Shown here in pieces: positions 11,206 through 24,071 of a stretch of 64,000 nt of DNA (position 1 is the first letter of the stretch; the number at the start of each line of letters is the position of its first letter). The position numbers were made by a program, and so were the translations under genes. Under the pieces are notes generated by a model. That model made no database searches. It had not been told where the DNA came from and was given only the letters and a program-made list of their open reading frames with translations. Location of the stretch: positions 88,017 to 152,016 of the forward strand of contig LVLI01000281.1 in the NCBI GenBank assembly GCA_001687465.1, in the 5' to 3' direction. The DNA comes from Halocafeteria seosinensis (Eukaryota; Sar; Bigyra; Bicosoecida).

Positions 11206-13179
11206 ATTTCCAGCAGTGGCATTGTAAGTTCTCGTGAGTACTGCACGCGGGTGAGCTGTAAACAATGGGAACACACACACAAATATGGGAACAAGGAGTA
11301 TAGCAGTTTTCGCAGAGAATACACATATCCTGAGAATCCAGTAAGAATACTATCAACTTCACTCGATATTCCCTTGCAAGTGCTTCAAGGTAGATGGGTC
11401 AGTAAAACGACGCCTTTTCACGCAGTTCAATGCGGGAAAAGCGCCGCTCCAAAAAAAGTTGCTTTTTGCCGATTACGCAATATGTAGCCTATCTTTCACG
11501 AAACAAATTAGAGTAATAGTCACTACTTTCAAATCTTCTCTATGCTATAAAAAGATCTGGAGGAGTTACCTGCTGTTTTCGTTGCAAACCCTATGAAAGC
11601 GCTTTGGGAGATTTATCTTTTGCCCGGTCAACGCTTGTACTTGTAGATGCCGCTAAAGCAACCGACTTCCCACTTTTACTCTAATAGTGTTTCGTTGAAT
11701 GCTAGCATTGATTCAGAACGGCACGCGCTAATACATCAATATTTGCTCATGCCTGTAAGCTTCTTGTTGTCTGTTGAGGACATAGGAGGGGCTACACTAA
11801 CAGGGATTCGAAGTGTGTACGTAGGACTAAGCACTGAGGGAATGACTGTAATACTGGGCTTCACGCTGCCCAAACGCACACGGCTACTTCACCCTGTCCG
11901 TGTTCTGTGTATGCTCTATTATAATGTACTGACTATATCTCCTTCGCTACTCTGATAGCGTGAGCCCTACGGCAGTTCTGTATAGTCATGAATTCTGTGT
12001 ATACGTAGCGTTTTCACAGCCCCCGGGACTTTGATAACAGTACTCGCATTATCTATGGTGTAATCAACGCAATAATGGCCGACTGAATAAGCGCATGTCC
12101 TCATGTATGCCTTCGTTTTCCCACTCTCAACGCACAATACCACAAAGATGATCCGATATTCCGGTATGCAAAGTGTCGATGGACGAGTTTGTGGGGCTAA
12201 GACATGCCACTTTGGACCTTGACATCCCTTCAATTCTGCCGACACAGCCAGTTCAGGAATGACGAATTGTAGTTGGACTTGCAAGTGGTCCCTATCTCTG
12301 CAAACGTCCAGTACCACTGTGTGACCGGAGGTCAGCCACGTGACGCTTTTCGCCCATGTTGTACAAGAACAATGATACCCAGCCACCGGTTAGGTCTTAA
12401 AGAAGGTCCCAGTTACAAGCTCCCAGTATAGATCCCATTGCCGCGCGTTTAGGCAGGGCTCAGTTCCAAAGTGTCTTAGCATGGCGAGGAAGCCGAAACA
12501 CTGCAAGTAGATGTGGCCCCTACCGTTCACCATAGCACAGTCTCGAATAACTGCATTCGCATGTCTCTTTCAGTAAGTACTGTGTACGAAGCAACAAATT
12601 AGGCTCCCCAAACCCGCGGGGCAAGTGGGGTCCGAATTCGGCATATTTTAGAGTACACATATGTGTGGAGTTCGTCTCGGCATAAATAACGACGACAACG
12701 ATAGGCACCTAGTACAAGCCGGTTTTTGTTATACAAGAATCTGTAAACAGATTGTGTATCACTTCGCCGCATGCCATTTCCGCATGCGTCTCTTGAAGTT
12801 ACTCTCTGTCTGGAAATTCCTCTGTAGAATGCTGCGCAAGTAATGCCCAATACGGCGATAGTTTGTGTGTACGGCGTATGAAGGGAGGCGTAGCCTCGGC
12901 TGACGGGCGCTTACTATAGTTGAGGTTGAATGTGTACAGTGTACACGGAATTCCTCTGCCTGGAATGTTCCATCATTCGACCTCTCAACTTCAACCTCTC
13001 GGAACTTTTAGACGCGTTGCATCTTACAGAAGGAACTAGAACGATAGAATTGTTGATGGCAATCTTTTATAAACTCGCGGGTATACGTAGAGCAGATTGT
13101 TGCTTTTGTATATACTTGATAAAGTGCCTAAATCACTGCGTTATTCTTTGTGGAGAAAGGAGACGTCGAACGAAGCAGA
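11206..13179. other. Gene-poor stretch
   Basis: About 2 kb with no supported gene on either strand. Open frames are short and of random composition. The 3' end must hold the Hsp110 promoter and 5' UTR. Confidence 0.45.
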
Positions 13180-16082
13180 ATGTCGGTAGTAGGAGTAGAT
13201 ATAGGAAATGCAAATTTCCTCGTGGCAAGTGTCAAGAGAGGAGGCGTGGATGTGGTCCTCAATGAGAACTCCCAGAGGGTAAACCCGTACGTATACGCAG
13301 TTTGCACCATTTGTTCTATTTTTTGAAATTCGACAGACAGGGACAGTGGATTTCCCTGCTAGGGGTGGTGTAGGGGGAGCAATTGCCCAGATGCTTTTTG
13401 TGGTTTCCTTCCCAGTGACACAGCGACTTTGACCGACTTTCTTCCATGTTTTGCAGTTGTTTGGTATCATTTGGAGGTGCTGAACGATATTTGGGGGACC
13501 AGGCTTCCACACAAGTGCGTATGAACTACAAGAACACTGTGACGGACATTAAGCGCCTAATTGGAAGGAAGCGCTCGGACCCTGCTGTCGAACACGAAGT
13601 GCAAAACTTCTTAAATTACGAAGTTACTTCGGACAACAACGATGAAGTTTTGATCAAAGTCAACTACAATGAAGAAGAAAAGCACTTCACTCCCCAACAG
13701 ATTTATGCTATGCTGCTCCAAAAAGTCAAAGAAATAATCGCTGATTCTGCGGCTAACGATGCAAAGGCGGCAGGAGTAGCCAAAGACAATGAATCCGCCA
13801 AGAATGCGGGAATTTCTGTAGCGAACAATATGGATCTGGTTCTTTCAGTTCCAGCATACTTTACCAACAGGATGCGTCAGGCTCTTCTTGACGCCTGCAA
13901 AATTGCTAAGGTTAACTGCCTACGACTTATCCATGAGTCTACCGCCATTGCACTAAGTTATGGCATCTTCAAGTCAGCGAAGCGCGAATTTTCAGATGAT
14001 CAAGATACTAAGGTGATGTTCATTGATGCTGGACATTCCAATCTGACCGCATCGGTAGTTTCGTTCCGTAACGGAGCGCTTAAAGTGCTTTCCACAGCAT
14101 GCGATCCCTATTGCGGTAGCCGAGACATTGATCAGGCTCTCGGAAAGCACTTCGCCGACGAATTCCGACAGAAAACAGGTTTGGATGCTTGGAGCAAACC
14201 GAAGGCTCGCATTAAATTTCTGAACCAAGCTGAGCGTACCAAGAAGACCTTAAGCCCCTACGGTGTCGATAAAGCTCCTGTGAATATTGAGTGCGTAATG
14301 GAGGATCAGGACTACTTCAGCACGATGGATATTGAGACCTTTGAGAAAATCGCCCAACCGGTTGCTGACAGGGTACCTGCAGTTATACATCGCGCTCTGA
14401 ACGTAGCAGGGGTTACTGCTAAGGACTTGACCAACGTGGAGGTAGTGGGCGGCGGATCCCGGCCTCGTATTGTTAAGCGTCGAATGGCGGAGGCCTTGAA
14501 TATGAAAATTGATGACAAGGAAGGTCACGAGTTAAGTACCACTCTAAATCAGGATGAGGCTGTTTCGCGAGGCACTGGATTGCAGTGTGCCATTCTTAGC
14601 CCGAAATTTAGAGTGAAACCCTTCGATATCGAAGATACTGTGTCTTATCCAATTAGAGTTTCTTGGGACCCCGATTCTAGCGACTCAGAACAATCTGACA
14701 ACTCTCTGGTGATTTTTAAGCCAGGCGACACCTTCCCAGCCACAAAACGTGTGACTTTCAAGCGTTGGGGCAGTTTCACGATTTTCGCCGAGTATCTCAA
14801 GGAGGCAACCGAAAAGCAGGGTCTAGATTTCCCTGAAGGACAACCGACAGACATCGCGAAGTTCGCAATCGATGGAGTTCAGAAGCCGGCTGATGCTGAT
14901 GAGAACACTCAGCCACCCAAGATTCGTGTGGACATCAGATTAGATCTCTCTGGCTGCGTCCAACTTGTCAAAGCAGAATACTTGCAAGAAGTCTTCGAAA
15001 CTGCTCCTCCAACTCCGAGTCCTCAGTCCCAAGAAGAGAATGCTGATAAGCCTATGAAGGGCACCGAAGAGAACACTGAAGGTAAGGGCGAGGGCGAGCA
15101 GCAGCAAGAACAAGGGAAGCAAAGGGAAGAGGATGACAAAGAGATGACAGGTGAAAAGTCTGAAGAACAACAGAAAACGGAAAAAGAACAGGAAAAGGAC
15201 ACAAATAACAAAGAAGAGAAGGAAAAGAAGAAAAAGCGTGTGAAACGTCATGATGTAGGCTTCAAGACTGTAAAACTCGATGGTGAAGGTGGGCTTGAAA
15301 ATAAGACGCTTGAAACCGCGATCAATGATGAGCTCGCGATGTACGAAAGAGATAGAGAAATTCGAGCGACACAAGATATGCGAAATGACTTAGAAACATA
15401 CATCTATGGCATGCGGTCCGCCTTACAGGATAAGTACTTTGAATACGCCTCGAAAGAGGAGAGTCAGACGCTACAAGGTAGTTTAGACACAACCGAAAAT
15501 TGGCTGTACGAAGACGGGTTTGATGCCACTAAGGAGCAGTATCGAAGCCAGTTGAATGAGCTCCGCAAAGTCGGTGACCCTATAGAGAAGAGAAAGTGGG
15601 AGGAAGAGAACCGCGAAGCGGAGGTTAATAACTTGCTTACGGTAATAGAACAGTACAAAACTGTGCTCTCCTCCACCGATGCGAAGTATGAGCATTTATC
15701 CGATTCGGATCGCGATACTTTGCGAGCTGCTACTAAAGAGGTAGAGGAATGGTTACGAACGAAGCAAGATGAGCAGGGGGCGAAAGCGAAACACCACGAC
15801 CCAGCGTATACAGTCAAGGATATGCGTGAAAAATTGGATCGATTGCATAGGGAGTGCGCTCCGATCAAGAATAAGCCGAAGCCGAATCCACCAAAACCAA
15901 AGAAACAGGCTGAGGAGAAGAAGGAAAATCAAGACCAAGAGGAAAACAAGGGAGAGAATGATGTTAACATGGATGGTGAAGAAACATCCCCGGCTGAGCA
16001 GAATGGTGGGAATAAAGGTGAAGAGACACCGCAAGAGACGAACGGCGGTGGGGAAAACGATGCCGAAATGCAAGGGAATTAG
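13180..16082 (+). CDS. Hsp110/Hsp70-superfamily chaperone (SSE1/HSPA4-like)
   Basis: Nucleotide-exchange factor and holdase for cytosolic Hsp70. Exon 1 is 13180-13286 and exon 2 is 13457-16082, together 910 residues. Splicing AACCC|GTACGT to TTTGCAG|TTGT gives NENSQRVNPCLVSFGGAER, which aligns gap-free with the Hsp110 N-terminus. The start MSVVGVDIGNANFLVAS has the Hsp110-type phosphate loop rather than the canonical DLGTT. Further nucleotide-binding signatures are LIHESTAIALSYG, FIDAGHSNLTASVVSF and VEVVGGGSRPRIVKRR. After the beta-sandwich domain comes a long Glu/Lys/Gln-rich linker (about residues 530-610), then a C-terminal helical bundle (about 630-800) and an acidic Asn/Glu/Gly tail. 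The long acidic linker distinguishes it from ordinary Hsp70s. There is no ER signal peptide and no EEVD end, which agrees with cytosolic Hsp110. Confidence 0.93.
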
Positions 16083-16164
16083 TTAGCTTCATACATAACA
16101 ATAAACGCGTGTATATTTCATCCGGTTAGTTGTCTTGAGCACCAAACGAGTGTAGTACTTTTGA

Positions 16165-17742
16165 TCACTGCTGTTTACATTCTGGCGGCTGCTCCTCTTG
16201 CGCGTTAGCTCCCGATGACTGTGCTTGGAATTGGTTTGCTATGGCTGAAAAATCGTTGTTACCACTGCCTTGGGAAAATGCCGCCTTGATTGCTTCACGA
16301 ACGTCTTCCTCGCCTTCTTCATCAGACGAATCCTCTTCGTCGTCTTCTTCCAAGGTAGGAGCCTCATCATCGTCCTCCTCCTCCTCGTCCTCTACCTCGT
16401 AATCCTCGTCTCCCATTTCTCCATTATAGCATTTGACAGCACTAGGGATTACTTGATCCTGCTTGCCAGAAAAAAGCACAAAGAGTTTCACAATGAAGAA
16501 AACGAGGTGAGCTCCCAGATAAGAGGTAGGTGCATACCTTAATCGCCATAGCAATATCTACATCCGACTGAAGCCGATACTCCAACTCTTCAGCTTCGTC
16601 TTCCTCCATTTCGTACACATTTTCGATCGTAAATTGATCGAAGAACCGGAAAAAGCTGCAATTTGACATCGCGATGGATTACCACACACACACCTCTGTA
16701 CCAACATTCCAGAGAACTCACCTTTCCCGTTTCTCCGACTTATTTGAGCCTTTCTTTCCCTTTCGTCCTTTCTTCTTTTTCTGTTGTACGGTGACGTCTT
16801 TTCCGGGACACCACTCAATATCGCACCTGCCAAATCAAAAATAGTAAGCATAGAGAGCACACGACTCGTGGAAAGAGCGACTCACCCGGCGATTCGAGTA
16901 GGATCCGGAGAGGCGTAAGCCGGGTCATACATATTGTTGATGGGTATCTCTTTCGTGAGAACGGAGTTCTTGAAGTACGGATTGGAAGCAAAGTGGAACG
17001 ACAATTTGAACCCATTCATATCCTCTAAATGACTCCATTCGATATCTTCCAGATATTGGAGTACATCCTCATCCCATTCTTCAATATAATCTGTGATTTC
17101 ACCATGCTGCTGCAATGCTTTCAGCCAAAATCCTGGCACTCCATTGCTTGCAGCTTCTTCATGATTGCCTTGTATAATAGCTCGACGTTTACTCAAGTGG
17201 GGAAGCATATCTGAGAGATACTTTTCCGCTAACTTTTTTCGCTCTTCCACAAACTGCTCCTTGATTTTGTCGAGTTCTGTTTGAATCTCCTCCAACTTTT
17301 GAATGTTCTTTTCCACATTGGGATCACTCTCTTTTTGTGCCGTACTTCCTCCTTCTCCAGTTCCAGCGGTCGTCAAGGTCGTGGTGGCGTTCGAAATGGC
17401 ACCAGCGGTGGTAGACGAACTGGAGGATGCGGGGTCCGTGGACGTTGCCTGACTAGTTTCTGCCATGGTTGTGCTCTGGAAATGTTCCTGTAAAGCAAAT
17501 ACAGATATACAGCAAAATGAACAGGACCTATAGGTCCCCCAAGTTCAATAAACTTCCATATCTATCTTACCGCCAAACGATCGACTGCAAGGATCAAACA
17601 CATAGTAGGGAATATATAAACACATAAATTTGCCACATATTGGGTCGTATAACGTACAGGGAGAAGCTGGAGTAAAGGCTGAAGTTGGAGCTGCTGGGGT
17701 GCTGCTGCTCTGCGGCGCCCCTCCTTTCTTTTTCCGTCCCAT
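16165..17742 (-). CDS. NAP1: Nucleosome assembly protein (NAP family)
   Basis: Histone H2A-H2B chaperone. Six exons: 17658-17742, 17571-17584, 16886-17487, 16722-16826, 16538-16655 and 16165-16458; the total is 1,218 nt, 405 residues. NAP landmarks are PGFWLKALQQHGEITDYIEE, FKLSFHFASNPYFKNSVLTK, CDIEWCPGKDVTVQQKKKK, SFFRFFDQF and IKDQVIPSAVKCYNGE, followed by the usual strongly acidic tail (DYEVEDEEEEDDDE). The second exon is only 14 nt (TCGATCGTTTGGCG), joining MGRKKKGGAPQ...TPASP to FDRLAEHFQSTT and on to an internal Met at 17466. The whole 5' part is open and in frame, so I place the start at 17742. The ATG at 17466 could be an alternative start giving a shorter protein. Confidence 0.9.
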
Positions 17743-18914
17743 TGCTGTCTATTCACCACAAGGTAGAACCCTCGAAAAGTAACTACCGATAACTGTCTCT
17801 TTGCTGTTTATCAACACTCACAAGGGACATCAATCTGCAGCAGAAGAGCACACCCCGTCGGGAGGACGGAGTCACCTCAACCTCTGGGGGGCAAGTTGCG
17901 AAGTTGCGAGGTCCGACCCGGAGGTCGCTCGTGTCAATCCCGGGTTCCCGGCGCTGTAGGACCCTCTGGACGGAGGACCGAAGGAACTTTAGACGAGGCG
18001 CTGTCGGACCCTCTGGACGGAGCACCGAAGGAACTTTAGACGACATTGTACTACAATGATTGTAGGATGTATTGTGACAATTGGCCTGGCTCATGTTGTT
18101 CTACGGACGCAAGATGAACATGCAAATGGAGCTTTTTCGCCGGCCATACAGTAAGCAGCCGGAAGACGCTGCTTCTATGTGGTGGAGGCCATGTTCCCAT
18201 GATATGAGCGCATCCAGGGATGTTTCACGTAATAGAATGTATGATTCTTGTGTCTATTCCAGCATGCGCAACAACGTGTGTTCGTAGGAGATGATTATGG
18301 TGCAGTAACGCGCTTTGAAATCAAAAAAGGACGCACTCAAAACCTGATGGAGCCATTTTAGGTCCATTCCGGCTGAGCATGATGATGATCGTTTCTATCA
18401 AGCATCTGTTGGATTCTGTGTGTACAGAGGGTATTTCTCTTGGAAGCTTCATTTTCCGACAGTCGGAAACTTGAAAATATCGATGGGACAGTTGAGTCAA
18501 CGATCTAGAATAGATACTGTATAGTTTATTTAGCCACCTTAACCGAAGTTGACCGTTAGTAGGGAAGAGGTTGGCTGTCTTTGATGGAAGACTTGGTCGG
18601 CGTGTGCCAGCTGCCGCAAAATTAGAGTGACGGTCGCCTGTGGCTCGAAGCGAGGCACGTCGATTTACTATACAACACAGCGAGTATGTGGATGTTTGCT
18701 TGGTTCTGTACCGACAACTTCACGTGATATTTTGTATTTTAATTTGTGCTGTCGTCGAACTAGTTGGGCATTTCGTTTTCCCTCTTTGATTTCTACAAAA
18801 CGCCGGTTGGATGGATGAACTCATTAACGTACACAATACACACCATCCTGGTAAATTCCCCTGAAGAGAATGAAAAGCGTGTCAGTGCATTATGCTACCA
18901 TAATGAAAAAATCC
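17743..18914. other. Intergenic, NAP 5' flank to H+-PPase 3' flank
   Basis: No supported gene. It holds a 47-bp tandem duplication at 17951-18043, listed separately. The rest shows short random frames. The right end includes the H+-PPase 3' UTR. Confidence 0.45.
17951..18043. repeat. Two-copy 47-bp tandem repeat
   Basis: GCGCTGTAGGACCCTCTGGA... at 17951 is repeated from 17998 as GCGCTGTCGGACCCTCTGGA..., each ending CCGAAGGAACTTTAGACGA. The copies differ at only two positions over about 46 bases. Located upstream of NAP on its 5' side. Confidence 0.85.
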
Positions 18915-21632
18915 TTAGGCTTCGTTTCCGGCTTCTTTGCCTTCTTCCTCGTCGATCTGGATGTCACCTGCTTCGGCTCCTCCGGCTTCCTCTGATGTAG
19001 CTTGAGCGCCGCTGTTTTGCATGTTCTTGTGGGCCTTGGACATTTCCTCCTGAGCAAGTTTTTCGCGTTTATCCTGGGATTTTTTGAAGATGTTCGTCAA
19101 GACGATCAGCGCAAATCCAACGACAACAAAGACGATGACCGCGATCCACCACCGATCTTCGTGAAAAGATTTTCTTTCGAAAGTAGGTGCCAACACAAGG
19201 GAGACAACTGACATCAACTTGATCAAAATGTTCAAAGATGGACCGGAAGTGTCCTTGAACGGATCACCGACGGTGTCACCAACGACAACGGGGTCGTGAC
19301 GTTCTTTGTACAGTTCTACTAGTTCCTTTGCCAATTCTTCGATCTTACTGTCATCCCCATCGTAGTCCTCTGCAGACTGATGTTCCTTAAGCAGCTGTTT
19401 CAAGTTGCCATTGCGTGCAACCTCCTTGGCAATCGCTGCTTTCTTTACACCGAAACCACTGTAGTCAAGAACGGTTTCTCCTTCTTCGTTCTTTACGGGT
19501 TCACCTTCGGATGCACATTTCTCTACCCACTTCTTGGCGTTATCCCAAGCTCCACCAGCATTGGCCATAGTCAATGCAAGCATGAAGCCTGAGCTCAATG
19601 CGCCGACCAGTAGGCCAGCTAGTGACGGTGCGCCCAGCAAGTACCCAAGGACGGCAGGGGAAAACACCGCCAAGGTTCCAGGAAGCACCATCTCTTGGAT
19701 GGCTGAAGTTGTAGCAATTTGGACACATCGCTCACTGTCGGGGAAGTATCGGGTCTCTCCACCGCACGGGACTTGGAGTTTCCCGAAATGATGATCGTTC
19801 TCGTCCTTCACCTGAAGCGCATCGAACTCCTTGTCGTAGTCCTCTTCAGATTGCCCAGGTTTCATCATAAGTTGTGGACATTGTGCGAATTGAAGCCGGA
19901 CTTCCGAGATCATCGCTCGTGCAGACTTATCTACAGACAACATTGTTAAGGCAGCAAACAAGAAGGGCAACATGGCACCGATCAATGAGCCGACGACCAC
20001 GTTCGGGTCTCTCAAGGAAATTCTCTCAGGAGAAAGACCAGTTTCCTGCAAGTAAGCTTGAATCAAACCGACCGATGTAAGTACAGCAGAGCCAATAGCA
20101 AAACCCTTTCCAGTGGCAGCGGTTGTGTTGCCAAGCGAGTCCAAGGAGTCGGTCCTGTCACGAACCTCATCACCAAGCCCAGCCATTTCTGCGATCCCCC
20201 CAGCGTTATCGGCCACAGGACCATACGCGTCGGTAGCGAGTGTGATTCCCAGAGTGGACAGGAGGCCAACAGCGGCGAGCGAAATTCCGTACAGATTCGC
20301 TTGGTCAGGAGCAATCTCATTACAAGCGACTATCACCACAGAGAGAGCTAAAGTAGGTACTACGACAGAGATCATACCCACACCGAATCCCTTGATAATA
20401 ACGGGTGCTTCTCCGAATTTAGCTGCAGCCGAAATTTCTCTGGTCGGCTGATCTTCGTAGCTCGTGCAGTACTCTGTGAATTTACCAACGACTTCACCAG
20501 CAACAAGACCGATGAGCACGCATCCCCACAGACGCATCCCTTCATCCGGTTCGAAGAGTGTGAGACACGGGATCAAGCAAAGAAGCATCACTAGAACCAT
20601 GGCAGTGTAGATACCCCTGCTGAGTGTAGATAGAAGCTTCGAAAGGGGCGCGTTCTCATCAAGCTTACTGTAGACAACCACAGCAGTTCCGATCAGGGAG
20701 GCTACAATTCCCATTGAAGCAATCCAAAACGGAAGGGCGACATAGTTCGGCTTCAAAGGCCCTAAGATCCCATCTCCGAGGGTACTTGTTGCAATGATCG
20801 ATCCCACGAAAGACTCAAAAAGATCTGCACCCATGCCGGCTACATCACCGACGTTGTCACCAACGTTGTCTGCAATTACAGCAGGGTTTCTCGGGTCATC
20901 TTCAGGGATACCTTGTTCAACTTTGCCGACGAGATCGGCTCCAACGTCAGCTGCTTTCGTGAAAACACCGCCTCCAACACGAGCAAACAGAGCAATGCAT
21001 GAAGCTCCAAACCCGAAACCGGAGAGGTAGTTCCACGTGTTGTCTCTGTGATCAAGAATGATGAACATGATCGTTAGACCGAGAAGTCCGAGTCCTACAA
21101 CAGAGTTGGACATCACAGCTCCAGAAGCGAAGGAAGTCCTCAGACCAGAGCTAATGTCATTGGTGCAGGCAAAGCAAGTGGTCGCATTGGCTTTGGTAGC
21201 AATTATCATACCAATGTATCCCGCTGCGGCGGAGAGAGACGCTCCCACTACAAGACACACCGCAGTAAGGAGACCTCGCTCTTCATCGCTGTCTTGAATA
21301 AGGATCACACTGATAGCCCCAAATACAACCAACACAAACAACGACAGGTAAAAGTACTCGGTGTGCAAAAAGGAAGTTGCTCCTTCGTTGATAAACTTCT
21401 GCAATCGCTTGACTTCCTTGGTTTGAGCTTCATCGCACCTGTGCTCTTTCATGTATTTAGCATCGAGGCTCTGCGATGAATACAATGATAGCTTGAAGAA
21501 CTCGCAATAGCGGATGTGAAAGACCATTCTTAGTGGACATACCTCTGACACGAAATACATAGCGGCAACCAGCGCTAGTGCGCCGGCCCCAATGGCAATG
21601 ATGGCTGCAATCCAACAATAACGACGATTCAT
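18915..21632 (-). CDS. Membrane H+-translocating pyrophosphatase, type I (K+-dependent class)
   Basis: Hydrolyses pyrophosphate to pump protons into vacuoles or acidocalcisomes. The multi-pass core carries the substrate motif [20 protein letters not shown] followed by [36 protein letters not shown] has Ala rather than Lys at the position that separates K+-dependent type I from type II enzymes. The terminal region has [20 protein letters not shown] and a charged C-terminal tail. Read without splicing it is 905 residues, but 21471-21542 looks like a 72-nt in-frame intron: donor GAG|GTATGT and acceptor CATCGCAG. Exons are then 21543-21632 and 18915-21470, giving about 881 residues. The removed peptide ([16 protein letters not shown]...) has no family counterpart. 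N-terminal helix: [20 protein letters not shown]. Confidence 0.95.
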   Translation of the reverse strand: MNRRYCWIAAIIAIGAGALALVAAMYFVSEVCPLRMVFHIRYCEFFKLSLYSSQSLDAKYMKEHRCDEAQTKEVKRLQKFINEGATSFLHTEYFYLSLFVLVVFGAISVILIQDSDEERGLLTAVCLVVGASLSAAAGYIGMIIATKANATTCFACTNDISSGLRTSFASGAVMSNSVVGLGLLGLTIMFIILDHRDNTWNYLSGFGFGASCIALFARVGGGVFTKAADVGADLVGKVEQGIPEDDPRNPAVIADNVGDNVGDVAGMGADLFESFVGSIIATSTLGDGILGPLKPNYVALPFWIASMGIVASLIGTAVVVYSKLDENAPLSKLLSTLSRGIYTAMVLVMLLCLIPCLTLFEPDEGMRLWGCVLIGLVAGEVVGKFTEYCTSYEDQPTREISAAAKFGEAPVIIKGFGVGMISVVVPTLALSVVIVACNEIAPDQANLYGISLAAVGLLSTLGITLATDAYGPVADNAGGIAEMAGLGDEVRDRTDSLDSLGNTTAATGKGFAIGSAVLTSVGLIQAYLQETGLSPERISLRDPNVVVGSLIGAMLPFLFAALTMLSVDKSARAMISEVRLQFAQCPQLMMKPGQSEEDYDKEFDALQVKDENDHHFGKLQVPCGGETRYFPDSERCVQIATTSAIQEMVLPGTLAVFSPAVLGYLLGAPSLAGLLVGALSSGFMLALTMANAGGAWDNAKKWVEKCASEGEPVKNEEGETVLDYSGFGVKKAAIAKEVARNGNLKQLLKEHQSAEDYDGDDSKIEELAKELVELYKERHDPVVVGDTVGDPFKDTSGPSLNILIKLMSVVSLVLAPTFERKSFHEDRWWIAVIVFVVVGFALIVLTNIFKKSQDKREKLAQEEMSKAHKNMQNSGAQATSEEAGGAEAGDIQIDEEEGKEAGNEA

Positions 21633-22540
21633 ACAGTGAAAAAGATTAAAAGCTTATTCCAGAATGTCCGGGACAATTCCGGAGTGACACCCCCGGAAGA
21701 ACATCCAGTCTCGCAACCCCATGTTCTTCCGCCAACACTATTCAGGCTATATCTTTCGGACCAGTCTCAATCCGGATACAAAATGTTTAGTCATACATGT
21801 CACTCAATGGAAACTTGCCCATGCTTGCAAGAGAACACCACTCCCGTTAAAACCCAGAACATTCCATCAGATCCCCCTTACTCTTCCCTCAGGATCCTTT
21901 TTTGTAGTTTTCGGGCACCTTAGTACGTGTCCCTATGCTTCATGGTTGTGCCGTTTGCTTCACCAACGCAAAGCAGAGCATAACTGAGATTGGGGTCAAT
22001 AGCTTACCCTGAGCGGCTAAATCGGGGTCCTCAATGGGGGGACTCATTTTTCAGCCTCGTCTTTTCTTGATCGAACAACAGCGCGCAAAAAAAGGGACAA
22101 GATCCGCGGTATCTTGTTTGTCTTTCCTTTTTCTTGGTTCAATGCCACACAGCTTTCGGTCGCCAGGGCACGATATCTCCTTCTCTCTCTGTTTCGGTCA
22201 CAAACAGGGAGCACGACGTCGGAATCAATCCAATGTCCATCGATTTTACTGTTATGGGTCGGGATCCAAACACTCTGGGGCGGGCAGTGGTGGGGCTGTG
22301 TCCCGGACATCCCGCGCCGTCTGTGTCCCTCGTTAGCGTGAGAAGTTATATGCAGGAAGGAGCGAATACAACGTATGGCATCAGTATGAAAATTTCGACC
22401 CTTTCGATTGATGTCGGAAGACGAAATACTATGGTGTGCCCAAGACGGTTCTCTACTAATCAGATCTTGTCGCACATTGCAATAGCGTCATACCCTACAA
22501 ATGTTCATCTTGTACCATTTGGCAATACCGCCCACTATTA
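21633..22540. other. Intergenic between H+-PPase and quinone reductase
   Basis: About 0.9 kb. A plus-strand open frame 22134-22544 (136 codons, GRDPNTLGRAVVGLCPGHPA) exists, but it has no recognisable family and runs into the convergent quinone-reductase stop, so I do not call it a gene. The H+-PPase promoter must lie at the left end. Confidence 0.4.
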
Positions 22541-23328
22541 TTAAGCACGGCCCTTCTTCAAGTTGCCGGCAACCGTAGCGAAGTGACCACCATAGTCTCG
22601 GCAAAGCGTGAGTTCGCTTTCAGACGGTTGACGAGCACCGTCGGCACCAGCAAAGGAACCAGGGCCGTACGCACTACCTCCACGGACTTCGGAGTTATCA
22701 AACATCACTGGGTTAATATAGCCCATTGGCACATATATCATCCCATGATGTGTAAGTTGGGTCAATGTCGTCAACGCAGTGGTTTCCTGTCCACCTCCTT
22801 GGGTACCAGTGCAGAAGAAAACTCCAGCAGGTTTGCCGACAAGGGCACCCTGCTGCCAAAGACTGCCAGTGGAGTCAAAAAAAGCTTTCATCTGAGCAGC
22901 CATCATGCCGAACCGCGTCGGAATGCCGAACAGTACACCGTCGTATTCAGTCAAGTCCTTTGCCGTAGCGACGGGATCGTCGGACTTGGCAGGAGCATGC
23001 ATCTTTGTGAGCACTGCACAAACGCGCCCAGAAATCATTAAAGAAGCAAATAATTGCTGACTTTGGAATACAGGACCGTTGTTTTAAAATTCTACCATAC
23101 CTTCTTCAGGAAGAGTTTCCGGAACCTGCTTTAGATCTACGGTAGCCCCTTTGGACTCAAGCCCTTTCTTCACTTCTTGCGCCATCTGCATTAAAATAGC
23201 CAGTCTTGAACAGGGAATAACATCTTTCAAGTTTTTGATGCAAACAACGAGCACTCTTAACTTACAGTGCGGACATGTCCATACATTGAGTAATAAACGA
23301 TAAGGATTGAGGTCCCTTCAGCTGCCAT
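22541..23328 (-). CDS. NAD(P)H:quinone oxidoreductase, WrbA/flavodoxin-like
   Basis: FMN-dependent two-electron quinone reductase that protects against semiquinone stress. Exons 23266-23328, 23101-23185 and 22541-23013 sum to 621 nt, 206 residues. Exon 1 gives MAAEGTSILIVYYSMYGHVRT, the phosphate-binding loop start of WrbA. Exon 3 has LFGIPTRFGMMAAQMKAFFD and the FMN-binding GVFFCTGTQGGGQETT, then SAYGPGSFAGADGARQPSE and a C-terminal helix. The length is typical for fungal/plant WrbA homologues. It is transcribed divergently from the NSRP1 gene with about 740 bp between them. Confidence 0.93.
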
Positions 23329-24071
23329 TTTGTTTCGGCTGCGAGGGTGAAGAAGGTTAGAAAAGCAAGAAATAATCCAAATATCAATGGGTGAGTGCGA
23401 ATCGGAACTCTTTAAAACATTTGACGTTGACGGCTCCTAGAAGACAGAGGTGTCTTTCTGGAAGATACTGTGGCGCTTCCAGAAACATTCCGCGCGAAGA
23501 TCCACGCGCGTCGATTAATTACCATGTATTCTCCCCTCATTATTAGCCCCCCCATCCTCGACCACCTACAACACTCAATCCGCAGTCTTACAGATTGGAG
23601 GACACTTTTGTCATTGCCAGTCCGTGGGTCAATGGAAGACCACATGCCTCCTTCCAAGGGGCATTGCCTGCTAACGCCGCAGCCGCGACTCTCACTCAGC
23701 TTACCTTTTTGATTCAATTAGTTAATGACTGCTAATTTTCAGTTGAGTTCTCTTTTCGCAATTGTAGTCGCACTTTGCTCTCCCAAACAATCCAAGATTT
23801 TCTTCTAATAGTGGAAACCAACAGCCTCCTGAACTCTGCAGAACATGTTTCTGGAAAGGCACGCTGGTCATGACTCTTCGCCCGCTACTTCAAGCACAGT
23901 AGAACCACACAATCTTTTGTTGGATCTAGATAAGACGCCCATTCTCCTTGAAGGATGGACGCAAACAAACGATGACGGCCAGCTATGCTATTGTCTACTT
24001 GTGATATTACGTCCGTATCAGGAGTCGGACCTCTCGGATTGGAGTTCAGCTTTGCCGGTAGGTTGAGGAGA
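23329..24071. other. Divergent promoter region, quinone reductase / NSRP1
   Basis: Contains both 5' flanks. A plus frame at 23845-24066 (MFLERHAGHDSS...) ends six bases before the NSRP1 start and may be leader noise. No repeat or RNA gene is seen. Confidence 0.4.

Noticed and set aside
17890-17960. tRNA-like stretch TCAATCCCGGGTTCCCG
   Set aside because: No cloverleaf and no A-box; part of the GC-rich lead-in to the 47-bp tandem repeat.
22134-22544. 136-codon plus-strand frame
   Set aside because: No recognisable domain, runs into the convergent quinone-reductase stop, and no splice or start context supports it.
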